Source: Micromussa lordhowensis (Eukaryota; Cnidaria; Anthozoa; Scleractinia; Lobophylliidae). From it: 64,000 nt of DNA. Location: contig OZ026607.1 of the NCBI GenBank assembly GCA_964020085.1, positions 8,159,279 through 8,223,278 of the forward strand, written 5' to 3'. The notes under the pieces are model-generated. The model did no database searches. It saw only the letters and a program-made list of their open reading frames with translations, and was not told the origin of the DNA. Positions 53,701 through 63,721 of this stretch are shown piece after piece (position 1 is the first letter of the stretch; each line of letters begins with the position of its first letter). Made by a program: the position numbers and the translations under genes.

Positions 53701-56700
53701 GTTTTGCTACTCCATGGCAGTGAATAGATCCTCTCTGTACAGCAAATTCATACCTAAACCAATGCCATGTTGCACCTAGTGTATTTTTGAGCCAATGTTT
53801 CACAAACTGTTCAGTTCTTTCAGTGAAAAACCAGTCAAGCAAATGAGGGTTATTTATGACATTATCTCGCCGCTGAGAATCTGTCAGTTCACTACTATTG
53901 TTAAAGAGTTCATGAAATTCTGGCCAGTGAAATTCAGCACAAGACAAAGTCCAAAAAATTGTGGGAGCACCAACTTGTGTTATGATAGCTTTCAAATCAT
54001 CTTTTACCCGATTCCAGTATGCATTCGTGCCAGAAATATTCTTAGCATAGTGCATGAGTTTAGATATAAGTGATTCATAAGAGTTAGATAAAATCATTTG
54101 CTTCAAGTCTTGAATTGATAGATTTGCCTCGGACGGATTTTGTTTCAGGAAAAAATTACTTTGCCCTAGGATTCTTTTCCTATAAAGGATATTGTAAGCC
54201 CAATAAGCAAATCTAGGGTGGGATGCAAACCTGTAAACCCATTGTCCATCTCTCTGTTCTGCAAACTTTATCAGATGCTTGAGCTTTTCAGCAAAAGATT
54301 GAGTTTCATTATTTGAGATATCAGAAACAACCGCACTATTAGTTGGATCACCTTTTCCATCGGGAAAAAGAGTTGGAAATGCTAATGATGCCAAGAACTG
54401 CACATTGAATTCATTTAAAGGCTCACTGCCAATAGTCCAATCATGAGATTTTGGCTGCTTAATGAAGGCATCTTCAATAATTTGTTTTTCTTTTTTGGTA
54501 CTAACATTTGAAGGAATAAAACTACCCATTTCACTATTTGAATTGTAAACTGTTTCATTGTCGTCATATTCAACTGGACCACTATCTACTTTAATATGTG
54601 AACTTTCTGCATCATTGTTCTCCACTTCACATTCTACCTTTGGTATGTTTGAAAGAACTCCATTTTCTGGAAGTTGTGTTAGGTTATCTTTACTGATTCT
54701 GACATCTTTGTATAAGAAATTATTAGGCTTTCCATCTTTGTTTACACCGGTGAGCCAGTATAGAGCATCAGAGACTTTTTTACGTCTGACAATAAAATCC
54801 TTAGAACAATTGTCTTTACCATTTATAGTAAATACAATGACAGGAAGGTCCTTAGGACATTGTGGCAAAACATCTGCAAGCTGTTGCACATCTTGGGGCA
54901 AAGTTATAACATGGCCTTTGTATGCCTTTTGACCACCTCTTGGTTTAGTATACACATGCATAACAGGAAAAGCTCTTGCAATCAACATTTCTTCAAACTG
55001 TGTTAAACCTTGCAATTCCTTGGGCACTGGTGAAGGGATCATGAAATTTTCAGTTGAAAACTTTTTTGGAGTACTTTTGTCTCTTTTACAGCGTGAACAA
55101 GTATAATGTGGATAATTTTTGGGTTTTGCTTTCAAAGGCCAAGCTTCTTGGCAAATGCTACAATGATAAATAGTGTATCTTATACTGTTGTGAAATTTTT
55201 TCATATTCTTAACCGCAAATGGTTGGAAATGAAATTCTTTACCACTTTGCATCGTGTCATTAAAATAAGAATTATTGCTTTTGTCATGGAATGCTGAGAA
55301 GTTATTTGAATTCTTACTGTTATTCATAAGTAACTCTGATGAAACAGATTGCTTGATAGAATTGGTAGATACATGTAGTTTATCATTTGCTATTGCACTT
55401 TCATGTAAAGGGGCATTATTGGTCAAGACAGATTGTTCAGTCAAGCTTCCAGCTGTCAATTTATTCTTTCTTGCAGTCTTTACATCTTTCACTTGTTCAT
55501 AATTATCAGAAGAGTTTTGGCCTTTGTTATCTATAACTGAAAGATTATCCAGTTTATTATCACTATGTAAAGGTATGTTTGGCAACATGGATTGCATGAT
55601 TGGATTGTCAGACGAATTGCCTTTTTCTGCTGCAACGTTATGGAAAGGGACACTACTGGTTGAAACAGATTGCTTAGTCGTGTTTGAAACTTTTGTTGGT
55701 GTTTTTATTGTACTCTTGCAATTACTTTCAACTGTCGAGTATACCTTTGCTTTTTTCTTTCTTTTTAGATTTGAAATTTTAGTTTTTCGTTTCTTTGCAT
55801 TCTTTGTTTTAAAGATATTTTGTTGCGTAGACTGCTTTAATTCAGTTTTGGAATCAGGATACATGTGTACAGCATGACTTTCTTCAGTAAGCACCTCATA
55901 ATAGTTGTGGCATGTAACTGGTGTTTGAAAATCGATGTTAGGTTTAAAGCATCTTTTCTTAATGGGTACCTCAGTGAAATCTCTATTGGGTTTCATATGT
56001 TGATTATCTATTCCACAAGATTGGGGTTTGGAAACAATGTTGCTATCTTCATAAATTGCAAAGAACCACCCCTTTGAAAACTGCCTTTTTAGAGCAGCTA
56101 AAGTACAGAATTCTTTAACACCCAAACAAAGATCATCAATGTAGGTCCATTTGCCTTGAGTAAGAACTGCGCAGGTAAAGTGTCCATTATAACAACGCAC
56201 CATCCCCTTTAACGTATATTCAGCTGAGCCTACATGTATATTTTCACACAAATTTATCAAATCCATAAGCTCTGGAGAGAATTCAATAAAGACAAATTTT
56301 GCCTGTGAAACATAGGTCAAAACCGGGTTATCGGTAGGGGTTCTACAATTAGGACAATTCAACTTTCCTGGTTCAGTTTGAATAGCAGACACAAATTGTG
56401 GCCAACAATTGAGATCCAATTGACATTTATGTAATGCAGACCTTGTCACGTAGTTGACCAAAATAGAGCTTTTAAGATCAACATTTTCATGACAGGTCTT
56501 ACAGAATGAGTCAAACATTTTCAGAGATGAAAATATATTCATTTCTTCTGATGAAAGATCACCAAAGGTTCGTTCCTCAAAAATTTCACTAAAGCACGCA
56601 TTACAATCCCTTGCAACAAACGAGGGGCAATGTTGTTGTAAATATACCCAAAGCGGTTCTCTTATTTCTCTCAATAACCTATCATTTCCTTGTGACTCAA

Positions 56701-57811
56701 TGTATGTTGCACATGTGTTGAAAAGAAGTTCTGTGAATTCATTTCGTGCAGTCAGTGTTGACAAATAGGGTAAAAATAGATGGGATGAGACTTCTAAAAA
56801 ACTGTCCACCGCGCAAGAATACATATTAGGAACACTTAGAATAGAATTCATAAAATGTCCCCTGTTACAAATTAATGGGTTTATTTCACAATCACCCAAC
56901 TCAACTTTCTTCTTCATGTTGTTGCAATTCATTGAACTACTGTATGTTAAAGCTGCTGCTTCTACGTTAAACATGCCCATGCTTTCATAAATTACAAAGA
57001 ACCATCCTTTAGCAAAGTTTCTTTTCAGGGTAGCTAAGCTAGAAAATTCTTTAACACCTGCACAAAGATCATCAATGTAGGTCCATTTGCCTTGAGTAAG
57101 AACTGCGCAGGTAAAATGCCCATTATAACAACGCACCATTCCCTTTAAGTTATATTCACTTGAGCCTACATGTATATTTTCACACAAATTTATCAAATCC
57201 ATGAGCTCTGGAGAGAATTCAATGAAAACAAATTTTGCCTGTGAATCATTGGTTAAAACTGGGTGATCTGTAGGGGTCTCACAATTAGGACAATTCAACT
57301 TTTCTGGTTCAGTTTGAATAGCAGAGATAAATTTTGGCCAAGAATTATGGTCTAATCCACACTTTTGTAATGCAGATCTTGTTACATAGTTCACCAAAAT
57401 AGAGCTATTGAGATCTACATTGTCCTGGCAGGTCTTACAAAATGACTTAAAGATTCTCACACATGAAAATATATTCATTTCCTCTAAAGAGAGATCACCA
57501 AAGGTGCGTTCTTCGAAAATCTGACTGAAGCACGCATTACAATCCCTTGCAAAAAATGAGGGGCAGTGTTGTTGTAAATATACCCAAAGCGGTTCTCTTA
57601 TTTCTCTCAACAATCTATCATTTCCTTGTGACTCAACGTATCTTGCACATGTGTTGAAAAGGAGTTCTGTGAATTCATTTCGTGCAGTCAGTGTTGACAA
57701 ATAGGGTAAAAATAGATGGGATGATATCTCAAGGAAACTATCCAACGCACAAGAATAAGTTCCTGGGGTACTTAAAACTGAATTCATAAAGTGGCTTTTT
57801 CGTTTCCACAT
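50795..57811 (-). CDS. Helitron Rep-helicase with two USP-like peptidase domains
   Basis: An open frame of 2353 codons begins at a GTG (57853) just after a TAA; the first ATG is at 57811, giving about 2338 residues. Numbering from the GTG: USP-like domain 1 (about 20-300) with Cys in TYSCALDS (35), CxxC pairs (CKTC, CPNC) and His in YNGHFTC (about 245) before WTYIDDL; domain 2 (about 330-605) repeats this (Cys about 346, His about 559). A Ser/Asn/Lys-rich linker (about 640-880) leads to a CSIC...CSRC zinc motif (about 895-920). The Rep domain has the HUH-type HCHG (about 1378) and paired Tyr in YIAKYASKG (about 1577). The PIF1-type helicase has GLGGSGKS (about 1912), LIIDEFSVIG, GDIAQLPP, TIHKSQGLT and VALSRVRK. 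It would nick, unwind and replicate the element; the peptidase role is unknown. Confidence 0.93.
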   Translation of the reverse strand: MWKRKSHFMNSVLSTPGTYSCALDSFLEISSHLFLPYLSTLTARNEFTELLFNTCARYVESQGNDRLLREIREPLWVYLQQHCPSFFARDCNACFSQIFEERTFGDLSLEEMNIFSCVRIFKSFCKTCQDNVDLNSSILVNYVTRSALQKCGLDHNSWPKFISAIQTEPEKLNCPNCETPTDHPVLTNDSQAKFVFIEFSPELMDLINLCENIHVGSSEYNLKGMVRCYNGHFTCAVLTQGKWTYIDDLCAGVKEFSSLATLKRNFAKGWFFVIYESMGMFNVEAAALTYSSSMNCNNMKKKVELGDCEINPLICNRGHFMNSILSVPNMYSCAVDSFLEVSSHLFLPYLSTLTARNEFTELLFNTCATYIESQGNDRLLREIREPLWVYLQQHCPSFVARDCNACFSEIFEERTFGDLSSEEMNIFSSLKMFDSFCKTCHENVDLKSSILVNYVTRSALHKCQLDLNCWPQFVSAIQTEPGKLNCPNCRTPTDNPVLTYVSQAKFVFIEFSPELMDLINLCENIHVGSAEYTLKGMVRCYNGHFTCAVLTQGKWTYIDDLCLGVKEFCTLAALKRQFSKGWFFAIYEDSNIVSKPQSCGIDNQHMKPNRDFTEVPIKKRCFKPNIDFQTPVTCHNYYEVLTEESHAVHMYPDSKTELKQSTQQNIFKTKNAKKRKTKISNLKRKKKAKVYSTVESNCKSTIKTPTKVSNTTKQSVSTSSVPFHNVAAEKGNSSDNPIMQSMLPNIPLHSDNKLDNLSVIDNKGQNSSDNYEQVKDVKTARKNKLTAGSLTEQSVLTNNAPLHESAIANDKLHVSTNSIKQSVSSELLMNNSKNSNNFSAFHDKSNNSYFNDTMQSGKEFHFQPFAVKNMKKFHNSIRYTIYHCSICQEAWPLKAKPKNYPHYTCSRCKRDKSTPKKFSTENFMIPSPVPKELQGLTQFEEMLIARAFPVMHVYTKPRGGQKAYKGHVITLPQDVQQLADVLPQCPKDLPVIVFTINGKDNCSKDFIVRRKKVSDALYWLTGVNKDGKPNNFLYKDVRISKDNLTQLPENGVLSNIPKVECEVENNDAESSHIKVDSGPVEYDDNETVYNSNSEMGSFIPSNVSTKKEKQIIEDAFIKQPKSHDWTIGSEPLNEFNVQFLASLAFPTLFPDGKGDPTNSAVVSDISNNETQSFAEKLKHLIKFAEQRDGQWVYRFASHPRFAYWAYNILYRKRILGQSNFFLKQNPSEANLSIQDLKQMILSNSYESLISKLMHYAKNISGTNAYWNRVKDDLKAIITQVGAPTIFWTLSCAEFHWPEFHELFNNSSELTDSQRRDNVINNPHLLDWFFTERTEQFVKHWLKNTLGATWHWFRYEFAVQRGSIHCHGVAKLESDPGLCELSQTALQGHIANQSVKDGNLSPELLLRKTEEINKGKEAETIICNYVDYLMSTQNPTNPNDGTWVKPANHPCKLRFEDIQNDWDSDYDNLVNTVQRHTNCSTAYCLRKKNENDEVSCRFNFPKELCENTHLEYETFKSKDGKVHYKVKVVTKRNDSRLNNNQRLQLQGWRGNCDIQVIIDYHSCLEYIAKYASKGERMSSVAKDAFTSVLINSQNEDNSHKAIRKIIMRAVGQRDMSIQEVMHQLLSIKLVSSTFQVISSSLDGSRKVSLSQNDTLETEKSLLDLYAKRNMFEANHPGISKCNFVQFASNYFKTKLGIAKRTNPVVLKTFPNYSSNTKGPNYGLFCRYQLLKYKPWCNVLDKAWDNEEASDSVYINHWHSFLQTPDAQFFVPNWSQQINSISEYVQQLVNNNDYIESDTGEREEWMIIADMKLQSENSNKVHLYCPSEFYAQDRLKYTAQEIGDMPHWINMQKNSDTFKKETTPMPVNIQKFNNAQKFAYNIVQDHFISQNKEPLLMIITGLGGSGKSFVIQALSQLLDTKCRVCAFFGIASFNIKGKTLHSLLQLPIKGKKNGPLKSSALAKLQHDLEDVNYLIIDEFSVIGQNMFGWINRRCKQATGCCTVPFGGMSIILVGDIAQLPPITDQVLYHTKPKTELAIEGYCMYKKFETVVKFEINERARGADDEQQRFRGLQIRARDGNSTFEDWNLLLSRQPHSVPDKTNFQNTAVRLSFGNEKVAKDNYKRLEQLQETVVQINAHHSNPRAKSLSSEEMGGLEPIIYLSKKARVMLTRNLWTEAGLCNGTMGTIKDIIFSESHKATMLPIAIIVQFDNDYLGPSFCKDTCNCVPIFPVTSSSNTLGNSFERIQFPLKLAWSITIHKSQGLTLKKCWIDLGSTEKVAGLTYVALSRVRKLSDIVIEPLTFERLHALKKTSNYKYRLLEESRLERLAQHTLVKHKGQKM

Positions 57812-57858
57812 GACTGAACGTTTCTTTGTTCCAACTGAGGAAACATGTGACACTTACC

Positions 57859-57926
57859 CAAGTGATGATGTTCTTCTTGAGCAGGTCGATAATTTTTGAA
57901 GCAACCAACTTCTGTATCTCTGAAAA
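57859..57926 (-). promoter_or_regulatory. Putative noncoding exon of the Rep-helicase gene
   Basis: On the minus strand an acceptor (TTATTATTTTCAG) precedes a segment of about 65 bases that ends in CTTGG followed by GTAAGTG, a consensus donor only a few bases before the Rep ORF. The next acceptor-like TTTCCTCAG is only about 25 bases on, too close for an intron, so the real partner acceptor is not identified. Confidence 0.4.
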
Positions 57927-58889
57927 TAATAAAAAGTCAAATCCCCAGTTACAACCAATAATTTCCTTTCTTTGACTACTGTTTTCTTTGAGTTGTGCTG
58001 CGAGTCCTTCGCGCCCAATAACAGACTTGCCTCTGACAAATCCAGAAGGTGCCGAGTCTTTCGGCGTTGTTGATAAGCTTGATTTGTGGCTGACAAATCG
58101 GATTTAACCGAGTCTTTCGGTCAAAATTCTAAAGTTTCACCGTCTTCTGAGCATCGGTGAAGTTCTTTCTGTATTATTTTCTGTATAAAACAAACGATTC
58201 AAGACGGATTTAAGCTGAGGCCAACAAACAAAACAGCACTCACCCCGCGTTTCACACTTCTGAAATCGAGTGGTCGACTCCGACTGAAGCTCTAAAAGTC
58301 TGAGAAAAATCCAGCATCAAACAAACAAATTAGAGGCTCAATGTTTTCATATCTGGTTATACTTTAATTATGCTGCGTAAAGTTCTCATATTGGCTGACT
58401 GAGCTGTAGAATTATCGCTGACTGTCACTCCGCCGCCTTCGATCGAGACTTCACACAACTTTTTCACTTTTCTCGGATTTTGATCACCTTTTAAACTCAA
58501 AACTACATTTAATATTTACAAAGATACTATACACACTTACCGTTGAACTTCGAAACGCTGGTTTAGGCAATACGATGGCAAACCCAGAAGCTTTTTAGGG
58601 ACGCTGAACTTGAAATCTCGACAAGGACAAACCTCGTGGCAAAGAGGCCGATCCCACAACTCCTCGCGCACCTGTCTCCTTGCTGGCCACCCATGAGCGT
58701 TTGCGGGAAAAACGTCGATACCTTGCGGGCGTGCAAGCGATCAAATCGAGATTTTTTTCCATATATCTACAGAAAATACCTATACATTCTCTCTTATCCA
58801 GTCTTCCTCTATTACGCGGAGAGTCCTAAGGTGCCTCCTCGGGTTTTTGGCCCTCTGGGGCCAAAAACCCTGCGGGGGCAAAAACTGGC

Positions 58890-59310
58890 ACTTCTGACGT
58901 GGCAAACGCGATCTTATTTGCCACCCAGCGAAAGTAAAAGCTGCAACGTCATGATTTACGGCTATCTGTAGTAGGTGGTTATTTCCCTACCAGTGACGTA
59001 ATCCTTACATGTTCTTTGCTTGACTTGCAAGGATTTCATTTTCCTTCCGATCTCTAAACTTGTTTCAATAAAAGAGCTCGACAATTCTGTTCTCTTGTTT
59101 AAAACTGCGAAAAATACTCAGAAAACTTGAGGGCCACGCTCCTGGCGAAATAAATTTGCAAAGTAAACAAGATCTTATCTGTCACGTAGCGAAAGTGAAA
59201 TTAGCAAGGTCAACACATTCCATGGCTGACGTAATACCTTTTCAGCGTATTTAATATTTCGTTCGAATGAAAAGCTTCCAAAACACTAAAAGAAAATATA
59301 TTTTACACAC
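58890..59310. repeat. Degenerate satellite array, right of the Helitron
   Basis: It is collinear with 47740-48150: AGCGAAAGTAAAAGCTGCAA, TCATTTTCCTTCCGATCTCT, AACAAGATCTTATCTGTCAC and GTAATACCTTTTCAGCGTAT in the same order and orientation. It marks the far side of the Helitron insertion. Confidence 0.8.
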
Positions 59311-59795
59311 AATAAAGAAAACAATATTCGTAACACTGTCCGTGTATGCACGTTTCAAAAGCATTTGGCGAATAAACATCTCTGGTTGCGTGATTCACGG
59401 CTATCTTTGGTACGGCCGAGTGGAGATCTAGGCCTCTCGACACGAAAAAAAAAAATAAACCAAGGGTAGATTATGAACCGCGCTCGGCCCATGGCCGCGC
59501 GGTTAATAATCTTTGGATATTGTCGTTCAGTAGCATTTTCAAAGAACAATCCTGAAAAAAGTTCAAATGAAGCCTGAAACTAAATTGATGTTTAAAATCG
59601 ATGTTTAAAATCTTTACAAATTATTTGGATAGTTTCAGGGCTCATTTGAACTTTTGTCAGTATTGTTATTCTATTAATATATATTGTATTTATTGTATGC
59701 AAAGCCAAGTCATCCGAAATTAAATATTTATTAACTACATACAAATTGTTTCGGACATTACATTTTAATATACATTAACAATTTCTAAAAGTAGT

Positions 59796-59951
59796 ATAGT
59801 GATGTTTCTCGTTACGTCACCAATTGTTATTAATGTGCCAACCAGAGGTTTATTGGCTGTTGAAACAATGCATGCTATCGTTCAGTGGCTGGCAAATTTG
59901 AATATCAAAAGAAATATGACGTCAATGTTTGTAAACAAGAAACATCGCTAT
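59796..59951. mobile_element. Short MITE, second copy of 26256-26416
   Basis: TAGTGATGTTTCTCGTTACG at the left and its inverse GAAACATCGCTA at the right. The interior is highly similar to the copy at 26256-26416. Confidence 0.85.
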
Positions 59952-59959
59952 CAGAGAGG

Positions 59960-61470
59960 AAAGGTCGCAATGTTTTTAGGTAATTCGCTCACGTAAATAA
60001 TGCCTACAATTTTAAAAAATCTAGTTATTACTATTCAGTCAAAGGTGCCTGAATAATAAACAAGCCAGCAGTCAAATAAATAGAGCGGTCGTCTCTGACG
60101 TCATTGTTGACATTTTCTCTTAACATACGGGCTTACGCAGAGAAAGTATCATGAATTGACTGCGAATATTTAAAGAGCTTGTGGAACTTAGTAATTGGTG
60201 AAGCTGGTGGCTTGTTGGGTAATATTTAAGGAGAAACTGGATTTCAAAAACTGCAAAATATCTGGCTGGCAAAAGCGCTAATGAGATCATAGAAAAAACA
60301 GTTTTTAAACCCTAAAAAGTCTGCAATATATCGGCCTCAAATTCCTTCAGACCGTTAATCATGCTATGCTATTTCATTATTCAGTACTGATATTTTTGTA
60401 GATTGACCAGAAACTGAATCGCTTATGCTAATGAGACAAATATTGAAAACAAAGATTCCCCTAGACGATAAACATTTCATTACATTTTTGTCTGTTTTGC
60501 TTACATTCAAAGGGCAAATGCTCTAAAATGTTCATTTACGAAATAACAAACCGACAGATGCCTCTGAAAATAGTTCCATTATGAAAATTCCCTCGGATAT
60601 TTGAAGGTAAAACCGATGGGGATCCGTGCTTATATCCGTGTCTTAACACCCCCAAGATACCCGTGTGATATATGTGAATCCCCCCCCCCCAAAAAAAAAC
60701 GTAACTTTTCAACCCATCCAAAATCCATCTATAACGAAAGGAATAAGAGCATTCCTATCTACCCACTATACAAGTAAATTCCATTCAAGCACAGAGTAGT
60801 ATATTCTGCAAACCCTTTACTACTTAAAGTACCAATTTCAAAATTGAAAATAGAATTGTAGTATATTGCAAAAAAAAATTGTAGTAAATTATATGTAAAT
60901 AGTTTTAACCAGATTTTTTTTCCATTTCAAATGAATTTTACATTTTGTTCAACAGTTAAGATGACATGTATATGACATGCATTGTTAGATGCCTAGCATC
61001 TTTCGTTTCTTAGTTTAATATTATTTTTACACGGAAAATTAGCTGTTCTTTAAAAGGCTATAACTGTAAAAGTTCATACTTCTATGTTTCAATAGAGGTG
61101 TTATCATATGCTTTCGTTTCAATGGTCACACACATAAGGTTTAATTATCAAATTTAAAAGCTGCAACCACCTTGTAAGCATAATAAACAAAACCAACTGA
61201 AAGCACCACTCAATAGCTTTCATTTGAATGGTCACATCAACAGGCTTAAAATTTTCGAACCATTTTTTTACAAATTAAAAGTTCCTATTTAAAAAACACT
61301 GAAGGTTAACCCTGAGAGTACAAATGTTTACTGACTGAATGTCGTTAACACTCATCCAGAGTGTGATGAATCTATATGATCGTTGTCTTCATTGTTGATT
61401 GAAAGAATGTTTGGCATGACAGGCTTATGTTCCCTGGTTATATTACCAGGTACCAATAGCCCCTCATATG
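59960..61470. other. Intergenic and 3' flank of the SLC17 gene
   Basis: AT-rich with a C-run followed by an A-run at 60678-60699. No ORF or repeat is strong enough to report. The part nearest 61470 is probably the 3' untranslated region of the SLC17-like gene. Confidence 0.4.
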
Positions 61471-61475
61471 GTGTT

Positions 61476-63721
61476 TCACGGGTGTTCTCTTCCACTTCCC
61501 AACAGTAAATAGACCATCCAGCCAAATACATACACGCCAGCTGATATATAAAACACTTTCTGCCACTGGGCCCTCGTTGGCTGGAAAGGAAAAAATGGAA
61601 ACAGAACGAATCAATGATTTGGCCATAATCTTTCTGGGCGAAATATAATTCACATTTACAAAGAATACCCGTATAGAGCATTAAGGCTACATTTCTATTT
61701 ATAAAATAACTGAGCCACTACGCGCGCTCTCATTGATTGGTCGATAGGTGCGTTTAGATAAGAGTATGTAAATACGGTTGTGACGTTTTAGATTCGCACG
61801 TATTTCGAAGGGTTGGGAGAATTCTCGAAAGTTATGCAAACCGTGGACTGCGTCTCGGGTTTGCATAACTGTCTCGAATTCTCCCAACCCTCCTCAGGTT
61901 TAGGTGAGGCTATGTAAACAGGGAAAAAGTGCTCTATTGCTTAACTAATGGAAAATTACAGGAACATACGTATTATGAAACACATGAAAACGAGACTGAG
62001 AAGGCCATGGTGACTTTTTCCATACAAGTTTCTTACATTAGAATAAGCCGCAGCTTTGCAAAAAGTTCCAGAATAGGAATATGATTTCATTTAATATCAA
62101 GTGTCGTCATCGGTTTTTAAAGAAACTTGACCAGAAAACAGAAGAAAATACTGTCTATTTTAGATGGGCCTAAAGGGAGTTATGTTAAATATAATCTCAG
62201 GGGGTGTAGTATTCTCTACTGATGGACTTTACCAGGGAGACCCTGCCGTTGGGTATCTTTCTTTTCACGTTTGTGCTGCTGTATATAAGAGGGCAGAGAT
62301 TTCACAAGCTGAAGTATAAAAATGTGTAAGGAAGACTGTCATTTAGGTAGAGTAAAGGCCCGATCAAAATTGATCATTTCTATACATTGCTTGCACTTAC
62401 AAATGATGCCTAAGAAATGCAACAAAATCAGGTATAATGTACGTTTGGCAACAAGGATTTTTAAATCAACTACTGCAAACATGAAGGATATCAAAATAGC
62501 ATTTAAAGTACCTCATTGTCTGTTAACAGGCCAACCACATAAGGTGCAATTATTCCAGGAATTGTTCCAATTGCATTACTTATCCCCATAAGAATACCAG
62601 CAAATCTAGGTGCGATATCCAAATGATTGACAGTGTAAGAAGATCCATTGAGACCTTGTATACCGATAGCCAGTGAAAACAGGCTGACAGCTAGGCTTGT
62701 AAAGTCACACCCAACATAGCTTGTTGAAACCAAGAGACATGCGGGCACAAGGAAACCTGCCATTGTGACAATCAGTGTTAGAAGATCGTCTTGAGATAGA
62801 AGGAAATAAATGCTGGCCAATTCTACCGACCCTCTCGTACCGGGTCCAGTGTTTGGTATATGTTAAATCATGACCGTGACGGCGGTTTGGATAGCTGATC
62901 TTAATTAGCAGAGATTTTGACGATTTTACTTCTCCGTTTACTCCTTAGTTTTTGTTTCGATTGAGAAGATATATCAAACACTCGAGACAGTGTTTCATCG
63001 GCCACCCAAACACCTCGAATTTCGTCAAAAATAGTCCGCTGCGCGTCGTATTTTCAACTCTCTTCTCTGTGTTTGGATATCCCGATGAAACACTGTCACT
63101 CGTGTTTGATATATTACATCCAATCTGGATAGTTGTTGGCTTTCAAGCTTACTTAACGTACTGAATCTACTTTGCTCTGTCATCTTCTTCAGAAACCAAG
63201 GTCTAACACTTGCCACTTCGAGCTCAGACCTTGATTAATCTGAAGGAGGCTGCAGAGTAAAAGAAGTTCAAAACTATTTTAGCCCCCTTGAGATTCTAAT
63301 GAATATGACATAACCCTAATTTTATCGTGGCTGATGAAGTTCGGTTCAGGTTGGACGAAATGGTCCACTTTTGAACTCTTATTGCTTGCTGAGTACAGGA
63401 AATTATTTTATATTCTAATTATGATTCCAGAGCAGGAAAACAATTTTTTGGATCGTTATAATTATCTAGTCTCATCTCCATCACGAAAATTATTATTCTT
63501 AGTGTACATTAGTAAATGTGCTTTAAATATAGCATTAGTTTCAACAAATGTACTAAATCAGTTTAGGGAAGTGATTCTCCTAACTCACCTGCTGTACCAA
63601 AAACTTTTCTGACTTCTCCAGTAGTTAATATCCTACGGTAACGTAACCAGTCTGCCACAAAGCTACCGCCGACACCAAATATGTAACACAATATGAAAGG
63701 AATGGCAGAAAGAAAGCCATT
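61476..63721 (-). CDS. SLC17-family MFS transporter, last three exons
   Basis: Three minus-strand exons join in correct phase. 63589-63721 reads NGFLSAIPFILCYIFGVGGS and ends in G|GTGAG. 62512-62756 (acceptor CACAATGGCAG, branch-like TTCTAAC) reads a transmembrane stretch then NHLDIAPRFAGILMGISNAI and GTIPGIIAPYVVGLL. 61476-61580 (acceptor TTTCCAG) reads TRAQWQKVFYISAGVYVFGW then stops. NHLDIAPRFAG...TIPGI and the QWQxVFYIxA block are hallmarks of SLC17 anion transporters (sialin, phosphate and vesicular glutamate transporters). This is the C-terminal third, about 160 residues with four to five membrane spans; the N-terminal exons lie beyond the right edge. The C-terminal tail is short. Both introns contain repeats (61690-61945, 62855-63120). 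The substrate cannot be told from this part. Confidence 0.88.
61690..61945. mobile_element. MITE in an SLC17 intron, relative of the insert in peptide gene 3
   Basis: It starts TTTATAAAATAACTGAGCCA and ends GGGAAAAAGTGCTCTATTGC, with the GGGTTGGGAGAATTCTCGAA foldback core. It is the reverse orientation of the element at 36965-37270. Confidence 0.8.
62855..63120 (+). repeat. Dispersed repeat family, copy 3 of 3
   Basis: It carries the GATATATCAAACACTCGAGA palindromic core and TTTTCAACTCTCTTCTCTGT as in the copy at 45290-45590. It is intronic in the SLC17-like gene. Confidence 0.8.

Larger units (their letters stand above)
48391..58887 (-). mobile_element. Helitron of about 10.5 kb with RPA and Rep-helicase genes
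   Basis: It encodes a Rep/Hel protein and an RPA-like protein, both on minus. The boundaries are inferred from where the flanking satellite unit breaks off (left) and resumes (right), so they may be wrong by some tens of bases. A TGCCCCCGC near the left edge (about 48415) faces GCGGGGGCA near the right edge (about 58873), a possible subterminal inverted repeat as in the Helentron/Helitron2 type. A GC-rich hairpin (TTTTTGGCCC against GGGCCAAAAA) lies at about 58840-58868. On the minus strand the 3' edge contains CTACTACTAG, which would fit a CTRR terminus. The genes are open, so it may be young. Confidence 0.82.

Noticed and set aside
57854..58096. 80-codon ORF upstream of the Rep-helicase
   Set aside because: It begins at a non-ATG codon, ends before the Rep frame and contains an internal splice acceptor and donor; it is better read as a 5' untranslated or noncoding exon region.
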